In this document: positions 45,664 to 54,992 of the stretch, piece after piece | How the letters are laid out: each line of letters opens with the position of its first letter | Position numbering within the stretch: position 1 is the stretch's first letter | DNA from: Luteipulveratus mongoliensis | GTDB taxonomy: Bacteria > Actinomycetota > Actinomycetes > Actinomycetales > Dermatophilaceae | Assembly (NCBI RefSeq): GCF_001190945.1 | Contig: NZ_CP011112.1 | Location: 3,782,001 to 3,846,000, forward strand | Length of the DNA stretch: 64,000 nucleotides | Direction: 5' to 3' | The notes under the pieces: model-generated | What the model was told of the DNA's origin: nothing | Seen by the model: only the letters and a program-made list of their open reading frames with translations | Database searches by the model: none | Position numbers and translations under genes: made by a program

Positions 45664-47332
45664 CGATCGGGATGATCATCGGGCGTCGCCGGAGCTTGCT
45701 GCCGACAAAGCCACCGACGGTGCGACGGATCACCTGCTGCAGCTGGTGTGAGTCGCGGATGCCCTTGGCCCGAGCTTCCTCGAGCGCCTCCTCGAGCTTG
45801 GGCAGCACCCGTTCGAAGACCTGCTCGTCCTCGGCAAAACCGCGGGTCTGGATCTCAGGACCAGCCGCAATCTTGCCGGTGGCCGCGTCCCGCACCACGA
45901 TGATCGTCACAAAGCCCTCGTCGCGCAGGATGCGCCGGTCCTTCAGCAGCTCCTCGTCGGTGGCGCCCACCAGGGAGCCGTCGACGTAGATGTAGCCACA
46001 CGGCACCGAGCCGGTGATGGCTGCCTTGCCGTTGACCAGGTCGACGACCACACCGTCCTCGGCCAGCACGACGTTCTTGCGCGGCACACCGGTCTGCACG
46101 GCCAGGTCGGCGTTGGCCACGAGGTGACGCCACTCGCCGTGGATCGGCATGACGTTCTTGGGCTTGACGATGTTGTAGCAGTAGAGCAGCTCGCCTGCGC
46201 TGGCGTGACCCGAGACGTGCACCAAGGCGTTGCCCTTGTGCACGACCTTGGCGCCGAGCCGCATCAGGCCGTTCATCACGCGGTAGACGGCGTTCTCGTT
46301 GCCCGGGATGAGCGAGCTGGCCATCAGGACGGTGTCGCCCTCGCCCACGTCGATCTTGTGGTCACGGTTGGCCATCCGGGACAGCGCCGCCATCGGCTCG
46401 CCCTGCGAACCGGTGCAGATCAGCACGATCTGGTCATCGCGCAGGTCGTCGAGCTTCTTGAGGTCGACCAGGACTCCGTCGGGCACCCGCAGGTAGCCGA
46501 GGTCGGTGGCGATGCCCATGTTGCGCACCATCGACCGGCCGACCATGGCGACCTTGCGGTCGTAGAGCTCGGCGGCGTCCAGCACCTGCTGGACGCGATG
46601 CACGTGCGAGGAGAAGCAGGCGACGATGATGCGCCGGTCCGCAGTCTCGAAGACGCGCTCGATCGCGGGCGTGATGTCGCGCTCCGGCGTGGTGAAGCCC
46701 GGGACCTCAGCATTGGTCGAGTCGGTGAGGAACAGGTCGACGCCCTCCTCGCCCACGCGGGCGAAGGCGCGCAGGTCGGTGATCCGTCCGTCCAGCGGCA
46801 GCTGATCCATCTTGAAGTCGCCGGTGCACAGCAAGGTGCCACCCGGCGTACGGATGAACACGGCGAGCGCGTCAGGGATCGAGTGGTTGACCGCGATGAA
46901 CTCGCAGTCGAACGGCCCGATCTTCTCGCGCTGCCCCTCCTTGACCGACATCGTGTACGGCTTGATGCGGTGCTCCTTGAGCTTCGCCTCGATGAGGGCG
47001 AGCGTCAGCGTCGAGCCGATCAGCGGGATGTCCCGCTTCATGCGCAGCAGGTAGGGCACTGCGCCGATGTGGTCCTCGTGACCGTGCGTCAGCACGATCC
47101 CGTCGATGTCATTGAGCCGATCGGCGATGTACTCGAAGTCCGGCAGGATCAGGTCGACACCGGGGTGGTCCTCGGGGAAGAGGACGCCGCAGTCGACGAT
47201 CAGCAGGCGGCCGTCGTACTCGATGACCGTCATGTTGCGCCCGACCTCGCCCAGACCACCGAGGGCGACAACTCGGACGCCGCCCTTCGGGAGTGCGGGC
47301 GGCGGGCCGAGCTCGGGGTGGGGATGACTCAC
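45650..47332 (-). CDS. rnj: ribonuclease J
   Basis: A 560-residue metallo-beta-lactamase/beta-CASP ribonuclease with 5'-exonuclease and endonuclease activity in RNA maturation and decay. Zinc-site motif HGHEDHIGAVPYL, beta-CASP STNAEVPGFTTPE, ICTGSQGEPMAALSRM and HVSGHASAGEL are intact, followed by the C-terminal domain. It overlaps dapA by 4 bp, the conserved actinobacterial dapA-rnj order. Confidence 0.96.
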   Translation of the reverse strand: MSHPHPELGPPPALPKGGVRVVALGGLGEVGRNMTVIEYDGRLLIVDCGVLFPEDHPGVDLILPDFEYIADRLNDIDGIVLTHGHEDHIGAVPYLLRMKRDIPLIGSTLTLALIEAKLKEHRIKPYTMSVKEGQREKIGPFDCEFIAVNHSIPDALAVFIRTPGGTLLCTGDFKMDQLPLDGRITDLRAFARVGEEGVDLFLTDSTNAEVPGFTTPERDITPAIERVFETADRRIIVACFSSHVHRVQQVLDAAELYDRKVAMVGRSMVRNMGIATDLGYLRVPDGVLVDLKKLDDLRDDQIVLICTGSQGEPMAALSRMANRDHKIDVGEGDTVLMASSLIPGNENAVYRVMNGLMRLGAKVVHKGNALVHVSGHASAGELLYCYNIVKPKNVMPIHGEWRHLVANADLAVQTGVPRKNVVLAEDGVVVDLVNGKAAITGSVPCGYIYVDGSLVGATDEELLKDRRILRDEGFVTIIVVRDAATGKIAAGPEIQTRGFAEDEQVFERVLPKLEEALEEARAKGIRDSHQLQQVIRRTVGGFVGSKLRRRPMIIPIVIDA

Positions 47333-48216
47333 ATCAGTCCTGACTTGGTCAGTGCGTCGCGCAGCAAGGCGCGGTGCTCCTCGGGTGCCGGGAGCAGCGG
47401 CAGGCGGCAGAAGTCGGAGTCGATCACTCCGAGCAGCTTGAGGGCGGCCTTCGCCTGGATGGCGCCCTGGCTCGTGTCCATGATCGCATCGACGATGGGG
47501 ATCAGTCGGGTGTGGATCTCGCGGGCGCGTGGCAGGTCACCGCGGTCCATGGCGGCCACCATCTCGGCGTACTCGGCACCGGCGACATGGCCGACGACCG
47601 AGACCACGCCGATGGCGCCCTGCGCCAGGTGCGCGAGGTTGACCACGTCGTCGCCGGAGAACCACAGGAGGTCGGTCTCGGCGATCAGCCGGCTGGCCTC
47701 GAAGAAGTCGCCCTTGGCGTCCTTCACGGCCTTCAGCTGGTCGATCTCCGCGAGCCGGCGGATCGTGTCGGTCGCCAGGGCGGTGCCGGTGCGGCCGGGG
47801 ATGTCGTACGCCATCGCCGGCAGGTCGGTCGCGGTCGCCACCGTGCGGAAGTGCTCGACGATGCCGTCCTGGGTGGGCTTGTTGTAGTAGGGCGTCACGA
47901 TGAGGACAGCATCAGCGCCGAGCTCGGCCATCCGCTTGGCGACGCGCGTCGAGTGGGCGGTGTCGTTGGTGCCCACACCCGCCGTGACCTTGACGCGACC
48001 GCCGACGGCGTCCACCACCGCCTTGACGGTGGCGAAGTTCTCCTCGTCGGTGGTGGTCGCGGACTCGCCAGTTGTCCCGTTGACGACCAGGCCGTCATGG
48101 CCACGATCGGCCAGGTGGGCAGCGAGCTTGCTGATGCCGTCGAGGTCCAAGGAACCGTCGTCGTGCATCGGGGTCACCATGGCCGTCAGCACGCGGCCGA
48201 AAGGAGAGCTCGTCAT
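47329..48216 (-). CDS. dapA: 4-hydroxy-tetrahydrodipicolinate synthase
   Basis: A 295-residue class I aldolase for lysine/diaminopimelate synthesis. Key motifs are VNGTTGESATT near residues 44-54, the active-site Tyr in YYNKPTQDG, the YDIPGRTG loop and the Schiff-base Lys in LKAVKDAKG. First gene of dapA-rnj. Its upstream region holds a long hairpin and a CRP-like palindrome. Confidence 0.96.
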   Translation of the reverse strand: MTSSPFGRVLTAMVTPMHDDGSLDLDGISKLAAHLADRGHDGLVVNGTTGESATTTDEENFATVKAVVDAVGGRVKVTAGVGTNDTAHSTRVAKRMAELGADAVLIVTPYYNKPTQDGIVEHFRTVATATDLPAMAYDIPGRTGTALATDTIRRLAEIDQLKAVKDAKGDFFEASRLIAETDLLWFSGDDVVNLAHLAQGAIGVVSVVGHVAGAEYAEMVAAMDRGDLPRAREIHTRLIPIVDAIMDTSQGAIQAKAALKLLGVIDSDFCRLPLLPAPEEHRALLRDALTKSGLM

Positions 48217-48282
48217 GGCTCACCAGGCTAGTCGCTGAGCGCAGCGAGCGAACCGGCGGCTCACAGGGTGGAGACAAATAAT

Positions 48283-48326
48283 GATCGCGTCGCCACCCGC
48301 TCGGGGGTCCGGGTGGCGACGCGATC
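48283..48326 (-). terminator. perfect 16-bp-stem hairpin in the dapA leader (terminator/attenuator candidate)
   Basis: GATCGCGTCGCCACCC (48283-48298) and its exact complement (48311-48326) flank a 12-nt loop. Reading toward dapA the stem is followed by ATTATTTGT, the most T-rich stretch in the area, which is the orientation of an intrinsic terminator 67 bp before the dapA start. There is no gene on that strand upstream, so it could end a short leader RNA. Confidence 0.6.
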
Positions 48327-48363
48327 AGGGGTTACATCGGGCCTGCTCAGGATTCGTTACGAG

Positions 48364-48393
48364 CGCCCAATGTGATCTGGATCACATTGGGCG
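48364..48393. promoter_or_regulatory. 30-bp perfect palindrome with CRP/GlxR-type core
   Basis: The core TGTGATCTGGATCACA matches the CRP/GlxR consensus TGTGAN6TCACA. Symmetry continues outward to 14-bp arms (48364-48377 and 48380-48393) about a central TG. It lies 75 bp before the thyA start and 148 bp before the dapA start, so it may serve either gene. Confidence 0.75.
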
Positions 48394-48467
48394 AATATAG
48401 CACCACTCTCGCACCGTTCGAGTGGGGTACTCCGCAGTGTCGGGCCTCGCTGCTAGCGTCACTGAGC

Positions 48468-49262
48468 GTGAAGCAGTATCTCGACCTGCTCGACCGCGTC
48501 CTCACCGAAGGCACCCGCAAGGACGACCGCACGGGCACCGGCACGCTGTCCGTGTTCGGTCATCAGATGCGGTTCCCGCTGTCCGACGGCTTTCCGGTCA
48601 CCACCACCAAGAAGCTCCACCTGCGCTCGATCTTCGGCGAGCTGCTGTGGTTCCTGCGTGGCGACACCAACATCGCCTGGCTGCACGAGCGCAAGATCTC
48701 GATCTGGGACGAGTGGGCCGACGAGAACGGCGACCTCGGCCCGGTCTACGGCCACCAGTGGCGTTCCTGGCCGACGCCGGACGGTCGCTCGATCGACCAG
48801 CTCGCCCGGGTGATCGACTCGATCCGCACCAACCCCGACTCACGCCGCCACATCGTCTCGGCCTGGAACGTCGCGGACGTCGAGGACATGGCGCTGCCGC
48901 CGTGCCACACGATGTTCCAGTTCTACGTGGCCAACGGGCGCCTCTCGTGCCAGCTCTACCAGCGATCGGGTGACGTGTTCCTGGGCGTGCCGTTCAACAT
49001 CGCCTCGTACGCGCTGCTCACCTCGATGGTCGCGCAGGTCACCGGGCTCGAGCCAGGCGACTTCGTGCACACGATCGGGGACGCCCACCTCTATCTCAAC
49101 CATGTCGACCAGGCGCGGCTGCAGCTCAGTCGCGAGCCCAAGCCGCTCCCCCGGCTGGTGCTCAACCGGGACATCAAGGACATCGACGCCTTCGAGCTCG
49201 AGGACATCTCGCTCGAGGGCTATGTCGCCGACCCGAGCATCAAGGCTCCGATCGCCGTATGA
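48468..49262 (+). CDS. thyA: thymidylate synthase
   Basis: A 264-residue ThyA, the same length as the E. coli enzyme when started at the GTG at 48468 ([15 protein letters not shown]...). It makes dTMP from dUMP with methylene-tetrahydrofolate. Catalytic Cys 146 lies in [12 protein letters not shown], with [20 protein letters not shown] and the [12 protein letters not shown] substrate segment. A TAGCGT hexamer 8 nt upstream suggests leaderless expression. It overlaps the DHFR-Nudix gene by 4 bp. Confidence 0.95.
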   Translation: MKQYLDLLDRVLTEGTRKDDRTGTGTLSVFGHQMRFPLSDGFPVTTTKKLHLRSIFGELLWFLRGDTNIAWLHERKISIWDEWADENGDLGPVYGHQWRSWPTPDGRSIDQLARVIDSIRTNPDSRRHIVSAWNVADVEDMALPPCHTMFQFYVANGRLSCQLYQRSGDVFLGVPFNIASYALLTSMVAQVTGLEPGDFVHTIGDAHLYLNHVDQARLQLSREPKPLPRLVLNRDIKDIDAFELEDISLEGYVADPSIKAPIAV

Positions 49263-50194
49263 GCTCGGGCTCCTCGCACATCACGCTCATCGCGGCGATG
49301 TCTCGCAATCGCGTCATCGGCAAGGACGGCGGCATGCCGTGGCATCTCCCCGAGGACCTGAAGTACTTCAAGCGCACGACCATGGGCCACCCGATGATCA
49401 TGGGCCGCAAGACTTTTGACTCGATGGGTGCACTCCCTGGCCGCCGCTCGATCATCGTGACGCGGCAAGCCGACTGGTCCGCTGACGGCGTTGAGACCGC
49501 CACCTCACTCGATCACGCGCTGGCCCTGGTCGACGGCCAGGACGTCTTCGTGGTCGGTGGTGCGCAGATCTACGAACAGGCGTTGCCCTTCGCCGACCGC
49601 GTCCTGCTGACCGAGATCGATCGCGATGTCGAGGGCGACACCTCCTTCCCCGTGCTCGATGCCGTATGGCGCGAGGCAGCTCGCGAGGAGCGCGAGGGTT
49701 TTGCCTGGGTCACCTATGAGCGGACTCCGCCGCGGGCGACGTACGACCTCGGCGAACGCGTTGGCGCGGGTGCGGTTCAGCGCATGGGCGCCGGCGCAGC
49801 AGTCATGCGCGATGGGCGGCTGCTGTTGACCCGTCGGTCGGACAACGGCTTGTGGTGCCTGCCCGGCGGCGGCGTCGAGGCAGGCGAGCGCTGGAGCGAG
49901 ACCGCCGTGCGCGAGGTGCGGGAGGAGACCGGGCTGGAGGTCCGCGTCACGAGCCTTCTCGGCGCCTGCACCGACCCCGATCGGGTCGTGGTCTACCCCG
50001 ACGGCGAGCGCGTGCAGATCTACGACGTCAGCTTTCGCGCAGAGGTTGTGGCAGGCGAGGCAGGGCCGACCGATGAGGTCAGTGAGGTCGGCTGGTTCGG
50101 GAGGGCCGACATCGCTCGGATCCCGGTTCTCCCTCTGCACCGGCACCTGATCGACGCGGCGTTTGCGCCCCAGGACCCACCAATCTGGTCCTAG
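49259..50194 (+). CDS. dihydrofolate reductase fused to a Nudix hydrolase domain
   Basis: A 311-residue two-domain protein. Residues 6-155 are a complete DHFR ([27 protein letters not shown] with the catalytic Asp 33; [24 protein letters not shown]). After a roughly 15-residue linker, residues about 172-305 form a Nudix hydrolase with a canonical box (Gly 204, Glu 210, Arg 218-Glu 219, Glu 222-Glu 223, Gly 225). It is translationally coupled to thyA, so DHFR regenerates the tetrahydrofolate that ThyA consumes. The Nudix part may hydrolyse a folate precursor such as dihydroneopterin triphosphate, or clean up nucleotides; this is inference. No frameshift or stop separates the domains. Confidence 0.9.
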   Translation: MSSGSSHITLIAAMSRNRVIGKDGGMPWHLPEDLKYFKRTTMGHPMIMGRKTFDSMGALPGRRSIIVTRQADWSADGVETATSLDHALALVDGQDVFVVGGAQIYEQALPFADRVLLTEIDRDVEGDTSFPVLDAVWREAAREEREGFAWVTYERTPPRATYDLGERVGAGAVQRMGAGAAVMRDGRLLLTRRSDNGLWCLPGGGVEAGERWSETAVREVREETGLEVRVTSLLGACTDPDRVVVYPDGERVQIYDVSFRAEVVAGEAGPTDEVSEVGWFGRADIARIPVLPLHRHLIDAAFAPQDPPIWS

Positions 50195-51169
50195 GCCAAC
50201 CGAGCCCGGACCAGGGCGGCGCTGCCTTCGACCGTGCTCGACCAGGTGATGCCACAGGTACTTCAGCTCCTGCAGTGTCTGCACCTCGTCCCCGTACCGC
50301 GACCACTCAGCCGGATCCCGTAGGACCGCCTGCACCGCGCGTCCGACGAGCTCGGCGTCCAGCTGCTGCTCCCTTCGCGCGAGGCGCTCATGTGCGTCCT
50401 GCGCAAGTTCCGGTGAAAGGGACGTCCGGAACTCCGGGTCCAGTGCGGTCGGCTCCAGCTGATAGCCGGGGTGCCACTCGAGCGGGACGTCGTATCGACT
50501 GCTGAGCCTCTCGAGATGGCTCGCCACCGGTGAGTGCTGGAACGACGGGTCGACGACCACAGCCACCACGTCGGTCGCCAGGTCGATCGGGCTGTGGATC
50601 TGTGCCTCGATGTAGCGATCGAGCCGGCCGCTCCCGTCGTGCTGCCCGGCAACCTCAGGCATCTCATCCCGCTGTGCCGCCGCGAGCACCGCGCCGAGCT
50701 CATCCCACACTCCTACGGCTGTCGGCTCGGTGGCGCTGTCGCCCCAGGTGTACGTCGTCCGTTCCAGCATGTGCGGACCCAGCCGCAGGTGACATGACCC
50801 GAACCTCGGGCAGGCACCCTCGGCATAGCCCACGAGATCCAGACCGCCGTAGCGCGGCCGCTCGCTCGGGTCAGCACGGTCGTACGCACCCGCGAACATC
50901 GTGTGTTCCCAACGAGTTCGGGCACCCTCGATCACAGCGTCGAGGCCGCCTGCAGAAATGCCGGTCTCGAACTGTGTGCGATAGACACCGTCGGCCGCCA
51001 ACGACTCGGCTGCCGTACGACCGTCCCGCGATGGCCGGTCAGGGTGAAAGTTCACCGTCAGTACGGCGTGCTCCCGAGCCCGTCTCGTGACCACGCGATC
51101 CAGGTCAGCGGCCTGGTCTCGAGCAAGGTCGCGAACGTGCTCGATGGCACGCTCTGACGGTCGACGCAT
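50191..51169 (-). CDS. DUF3626 domain protein, 3' end unresolved
   Basis: The coding signal is clear from 51169 (MRRPSERAIEHVRDLARDQ) through AVLTVNFHPDR, YRTQFETGISAGGLDAVIEG, RPRYGGLDLVGYAEGACPRFGSCHLRL and LQELKYLWHHLV, all typical of DUF3626. Function of the family is not known. The frame has no stop until it has crossed almost 700 bp of the convergent DHFR-Nudix gene, which is implausible. An adjacent frame stops at 50191-50193, sharing CTAG with the convergent stop, so a frameshift near 50225-50262 is likely. The span given assumes that, hence its length is not a multiple of three. An AGGAG better spaced for an out-of-frame ATG upstream adds doubt to the start. Confidence 0.55.
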
Positions 51170-51332
51170 TCGAACATTCTGGCTCCTGCGCTGAACCGCT
51201 CCGTGGCCGGGCAGGACTGTTGGATGCTGGGCCCCGATACCTGCTCGGAGGAGCGCGCCTCCGGGTTCGATGGCATAGTCAGCCGGCAAGGGAGAAGCAT
51301 CCGGCGGGTTGCCGCGGAGGGGCGGCGGTGTC

Positions 51333-52589
51333 ATGCGTGTCGCGGTAGAGCTGAGGCAGTTCCTGCCGATCCTGAGGAGTCGCCGACTCGCGACCGTTCT
51401 GGGCGGCGAAGGCCTCTCCATGATCGGAGACACAGCCTTCGAGGTCGCCCTCGCCTGGATGGTGATCGAGACGACCGGATCTGTCGGCGCGCTCGCCGGC
51501 ATCCTCCTCGCGCACACGGTTCCCCGCGGCGCGCTGCTGCTGCTCGGCGGCGCGTACGTCGATCGGTTCTCGCCACGCCTCGTGATGGGGATATGCCATG
51601 TGGTGCGGGCTGCGCTCATGGCCGCGTTGGCAGTACTGACATTCATTGATCGCGCTGAGCTGTGGCACCTCTACGGAGTGGCCTTTGTCATGGGCACGTC
51701 AGCAGCGTTCTTCACTCCGGCGAGCGAGTCGGTGCTACCTGCGATCGTTCCCGAGGAGCAGCTCGATCGAGGAAATGCCTTGCAGGGGCTTGCGGAACAG
51801 ATCTCTTACATCGTTGGACCCGTACTCGGTGGACTCCTCACCGCAGCCGACGGCAGCTGGCTGGTGTTCGCACTCAATGCCCTGACGTTCGCTGTCGCCG
51901 CAGTGACGGTTAGGTGGGCACCGAGAGCACCGAGTGACCAGCCGTCACCGAGAGTGAGGGAGGTGATCCGCGACATCGGTGAGGGACTTAGACACGCTCG
52001 GCGGACGCGAGAGGTACGGCTGGTGCTTCTGGTGATCAGTGCTGCCACTCTGAGCTACAGCGGACTCTTTGCGGTCGGTCTGCCGATCCTTGCGCGCTCG
52101 ATGAGCGAGAGCGCCATGGCACTCGCCCTGATGGTGTCGGGGTGGGGAGTCGGCCAGTTCATCGGTGCGCTCTGCGCCGTGGTCACCGGGCTTCCTCGGC
52201 GTTGGGGTCTGCTCATCATCGTCATGACCGTCGCGGAAGGCGCAGTGTTCATCGCGCTGGGCTTCATGCCGTCGGCCTGGGCAGCGGCCCTCATCCTGTG
52301 TCTGCTGGGAATCGGCGTCTCCTACAGCAGCGACGTGGCCCTGCCGACCTTCATCCAGACGACGACTCCTGCGCACCTCCTCGGGCGGATCAGCGCAGTC
52401 ATGCAGGTGCCGCGAGTCGTCCTTGAGCCCCTGTCCATCGCACTCCTCGGAGCAACGCTCCACTACTCGCTGCAGTGGGGCTTCGCGCTGTGTGCAGTGC
52501 CGGTTCTCCTCGTGGGCCTCGTCCTCGCACTCGACCCGTCGGCCCGCCGCCTGAGCGCGACGAAGGACCGAGCCGTTCAGGCGTCGTAG
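51333..52589 (+). CDS. MFS transporter (MdfA/enterobactin-exporter-like)
   Basis: A 418-residue permease with 12 predicted helices. It has the MFS loop GGAYVDRFSPRLVM between helices 2 and 3, FFTPASESVLPAIVPEEQLDRGNALQGLAEQISYIVGPVLGG in the centre, and LLGRISAVMQVPR in the second half. This is the pattern of the drug/siderophore exporter branch (DHA3-like). Start at 51333 (MRVAVELRQFLPIL). It converges on paaE with a 13-bp overlap. Substrate unknown. Confidence 0.85.
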   Translation: MRVAVELRQFLPILRSRRLATVLGGEGLSMIGDTAFEVALAWMVIETTGSVGALAGILLAHTVPRGALLLLGGAYVDRFSPRLVMGICHVVRAALMAALAVLTFIDRAELWHLYGVAFVMGTSAAFFTPASESVLPAIVPEEQLDRGNALQGLAEQISYIVGPVLGGLLTAADGSWLVFALNALTFAVAAVTVRWAPRAPSDQPSPRVREVIRDIGEGLRHARRTREVRLVLLVISAATLSYSGLFAVGLPILARSMSESAMALALMVSGWGVGQFIGALCAVVTGLPRRWGLLIIVMTVAEGAVFIALGFMPSAWAAALILCLLGIGVSYSSDVALPTFIQTTTPAHLLGRISAVMQVPRVVLEPLSIALLGATLHYSLQWGFALCAVPVLLVGLVLALDPSARRLSATKDRAVQAS

Positions 52590-53692
52590 TCGAGCGTGAC
52601 GGTGTCGGTGACCGGGTGGGCCTGGCACGCGAGGACGATGCCGGCCGCGATCTCTTCCGGCTCCAGTGCGTAGTTGCGGTCCATCCGGACCTCTCCCTGG
52701 ACGACCCGCGCACGGCAGGTCCCGCACACGCCACCCGTGCAGCTGAAGGGCGCATCCGGCCGCTCACGCAGCGTGGCGTCCAGGATCGACTCAGCCTTGC
52801 TGGGCATCTCGACCTCGGTGGAGCGACCATCCAGGTTGATCGTGACCACGGCCTCGGCCGGCGCGCCGGGCTCGGTCACGATGACCGGCGCCGGCTGTCC
52901 GACCTCGTCGACGTGGAACACCTCGTGGTGGACGTGGCTGTCACCAACACCGTTGTCCCGCAACAGCTCTCGTGCGCCTTCAACCATGCCGAACGGGCCA
53001 CAGAGGTACCACTCGTCAACGGCGTCGACAGGGATGAGCGCGCCGAAGAGCCGCTCCAGCCGCTCCTTGTCGATCCGCCCGTTGAACAGCTCGACTTCCT
53101 GCGGTTCGCGCGACAGGACGTTGATGAGGTGGAAGCGACCGGCGTACGCGTTCTTCAGGTCCTCGAGCTCTTCGAGGAACATGATCGAGTCGGTGCGCCG
53201 GTTGCCGAAGATCAGCGTGGCCCGCGAGCTCGGCTCGTCCTCGAGAGCGCTCGCCAGCAAGGACAGCACGGGCGTGATGCCCGACCCGGCCGCGATGGCG
53301 ACATGGTGGCGGGACAAACCAGGGTCGGTCGGGCAGGTGAATGCACCGAGCGGCGACATGACCTCGATCTCGTCGCCCGGCTTGACCTTCTCGTTGAGCC
53401 AGGTGGACATCACGCCCCCGGGCACCCGCGCGGACCCGACGCGAACTTCCTTGCGCAGCAAGGCTTCCGAGCGGGACAGGCAGATGGAGTAGGAGCGGCG
53501 TACGTCCTCGCCGTCGATCGTCGCGCGAAGAGTCAGGTGCTGGCCAGGAGCGAACTCGAACACCGACGCCAAGTCGTCGGGCACGGCGAAGGAGATCGCG
53601 ACGGCCTCGTCCGTGAGCTGTTGGACATGGCTCACCGTGAGGGTGTGGAAGCGCGGCCGGGTGCGGGCCGGAGTGCTGATCAGAGCAGTCAT
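52577..53692 (-). CDS. paaE: phenylacetyl-CoA epoxidase reductase subunit PaaE
   Basis: A 371-residue electron-transfer subunit supplying electrons to the PaaAC oxygenase. An FNR-like FAD domain (VRRSYSIC) and NAD domain (AGSGITPVLSLL) are followed by a plant-type [2Fe-2S] ferredoxin domain with Cys residues in CTGGVCGTCR and a fourth Cys in VLACQAHP. The ATG at 53692 overlaps the paaD stop (TGATG). Last gene of paaABCDE. Confidence 0.95.
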   Translation of the reverse strand: MTALISTPARTRPRFHTLTVSHVQQLTDEAVAISFAVPDDLASVFEFAPGQHLTLRATIDGEDVRRSYSICLSRSEALLRKEVRVGSARVPGGVMSTWLNEKVKPGDEIEVMSPLGAFTCPTDPGLSRHHVAIAAGSGITPVLSLLASALEDEPSSRATLIFGNRRTDSIMFLEELEDLKNAYAGRFHLINVLSREPQEVELFNGRIDKERLERLFGALIPVDAVDEWYLCGPFGMVEGARELLRDNGVGDSHVHHEVFHVDEVGQPAPVIVTEPGAPAEAVVTINLDGRSTEVEMPSKAESILDATLRERPDAPFSCTGGVCGTCRARVVQGEVRMDRNYALEPEEIAAGIVLACQAHPVTDTVTLDYDA

Positions 53693-54189
53693 CAGAGGGC
53701 CTTGAACTCCTCGAACGGCTCGCGGCACGATACGCACCGACGGAGCGCCTTGCACGATGTCGACCCGAACCGGGAGAGCTCCTCGGTGTCCGTCGAGCCA
53801 CACAGCGGACAGGTCACCTGACGGACGCTGAGGCCCACAGCAACAGGGCCGTCCTTCAGTACATGTGGTGGAGCAATCCCGAAGCGTGCCAACGCATCTC
53901 GGCCATCAGCGGACATCCAGTCCGTGGTCCAGGCCGGAGACAGCTGCATCGAGACGTCCGCCTCGTAGCCGTGATCGGCAGCCACTCGCTGAATGTTGGC
54001 GCGAATCGCCTCCATCGCCGGACAGCCGGAGTAGGTCGGAGTGATCACGACGCGCAGGCGGTCGCCGTCGAGGTCGACGGACCGCAGGATCCCGAGGTCG
54101 TCGATCGTGATGACCGGGACCTCAGGGTCCGGGATCGCCCGGACCGCGGCGAGGACATCCACCGAGCTGGTCGCGACGGCCGTCACCAC
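53692..54189 (-). CDS. paaD: phenylacetate-CoA oxygenase subunit PaaD (MIP18/DUF59 type)
   Basis: A 165-residue protein with an N-terminal DUF59 domain (IPDPEVPVITIDDLGILRSV, TYSGCPAMEAI) and a C-terminal four-Cys zinc-ribbon-like segment (CPLCGS...CVSC). PaaD is thought to mature the iron-sulfur or di-iron centres of the epoxidase. It starts with tandem GTG codons (54189 or 54186), overlapping the paaC stop. Confidence 0.92.
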   Translation of the reverse strand: MVTAVATSSVDVLAAVRAIPDPEVPVITIDDLGILRSVDLDGDRLRVVITPTYSGCPAMEAIRANIQRVAADHGYEADVSMQLSPAWTTDWMSADGRDALARFGIAPPHVLKDGPVAVGLSVRQVTCPLCGSTDTEELSRFGSTSCKALRRCVSCREPFEEFKAL

Positions 54190-54992
54190 TGCGCTCCCGG
54201 GTGTGACCGGGCGATGTGCTGCATGTCGGCAAGGAGATGCCCCATGGCCGACGAGTGCGCGCCCGTGCGGCCACCTCGTGAGCGCCAGCGCGAGTCGTTG
54301 GGCAGCGTCAAGGTTGCCTCATCCACCACTGCACCGACACGAGCGACCACCGCGTCATGAAGACCCGACGGCGCTACACCACGCCCGGCCTCAGCAGCCG
54401 CGAGAGACACCGCGTCGTCGTCGAACAGCTCTGCCAGATAAGGGAGTACGGCCTCGAGGGCCGTCTGCATCCGGTCGTGGGACTCGAGCGTGCCGTCACC
54501 CAGTCGCAGCACCCACTGGGTTGCGTGGTCGCGGTGATAGGCAACCTCCTTGACCGCCTTGTGAGCGACCGCCGACAGGACCTCGTCCTCGGAGGTCAGG
54601 AGGGCGGCGTACAGCTCCGCCTGATAGCTGGAGAACCACAGCAGCCGTGCCATCTCGAAGGCGAAGTCACCACGTGGCTGCTCGACCAGCTGGACGTTGC
54701 GGAACTCCCGCTCGTCGCGCAGGTAGGCGAGGTCGTCCTCAGTCCGACCGGACCCATCCAGCTCTCCCACCCGCGTCAGCAGCGCGCGAGCCTGACCGAG
54801 CTGGTCGAGGCCGATGTTGCCGAGGGCCATGTCCTCCTCGATCTGTGGCGCGCGTGAGATCCACTCCCCCAGTCGCTGCGCGTAGATCAGGGCATCGTCT
54901 CCGAGCTGCAAGCAGTAGGCCGCGGCCAGCGAATCGCCTTCAGGGACAGTCGTGTCCGGCGCGCGTCCCACCCAGGTCGTGTCCCCGCTCAC
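54183..54992 (-). CDS. paaC: phenylacetyl-CoA epoxidase structural subunit PaaC
   Basis: A 269-residue ferritin-like subunit that pairs with PaaA. Typical segments are LGDDALIYAQRLGEWISRAPQIEEDMALGNIGLDQLGQAR and KEVAYHRDHATQWVLRLGDGT. It is coupled to paaB by an ATGA overlap. Confidence 0.94.
   Translation of the reverse strand: MSGDTTWVGRAPDTTVPEGDSLAAAYCLQLGDDALIYAQRLGEWISRAPQIEEDMALGNIGLDQLGQARALLTRVGELDGSGRTEDDLAYLRDEREFRNVQLVEQPRGDFAFEMARLLWFSSYQAELYAALLTSEDEVLSAVAHKAVKEVAYHRDHATQWVLRLGDGTLESHDRMQTALEAVLPYLAELFDDDAVSLAAAEAGRGVAPSGLHDAVVARVGAVVDEATLTLPNDSRWRSRGGRTGAHSSAMGHLLADMQHIARSHPGAQW

Noticed and set aside
46124-47887. Long open frame antisense to rnj and dapA
   Set aside because: No recognisable domain; both genes on the opposite strand have intact catalytic motifs.
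51238-51275. GGAGG...CCTCC hairpin before the MFS gene
   Set aside because: Only a 5-bp stem, easily found by chance in GC-rich sequence.
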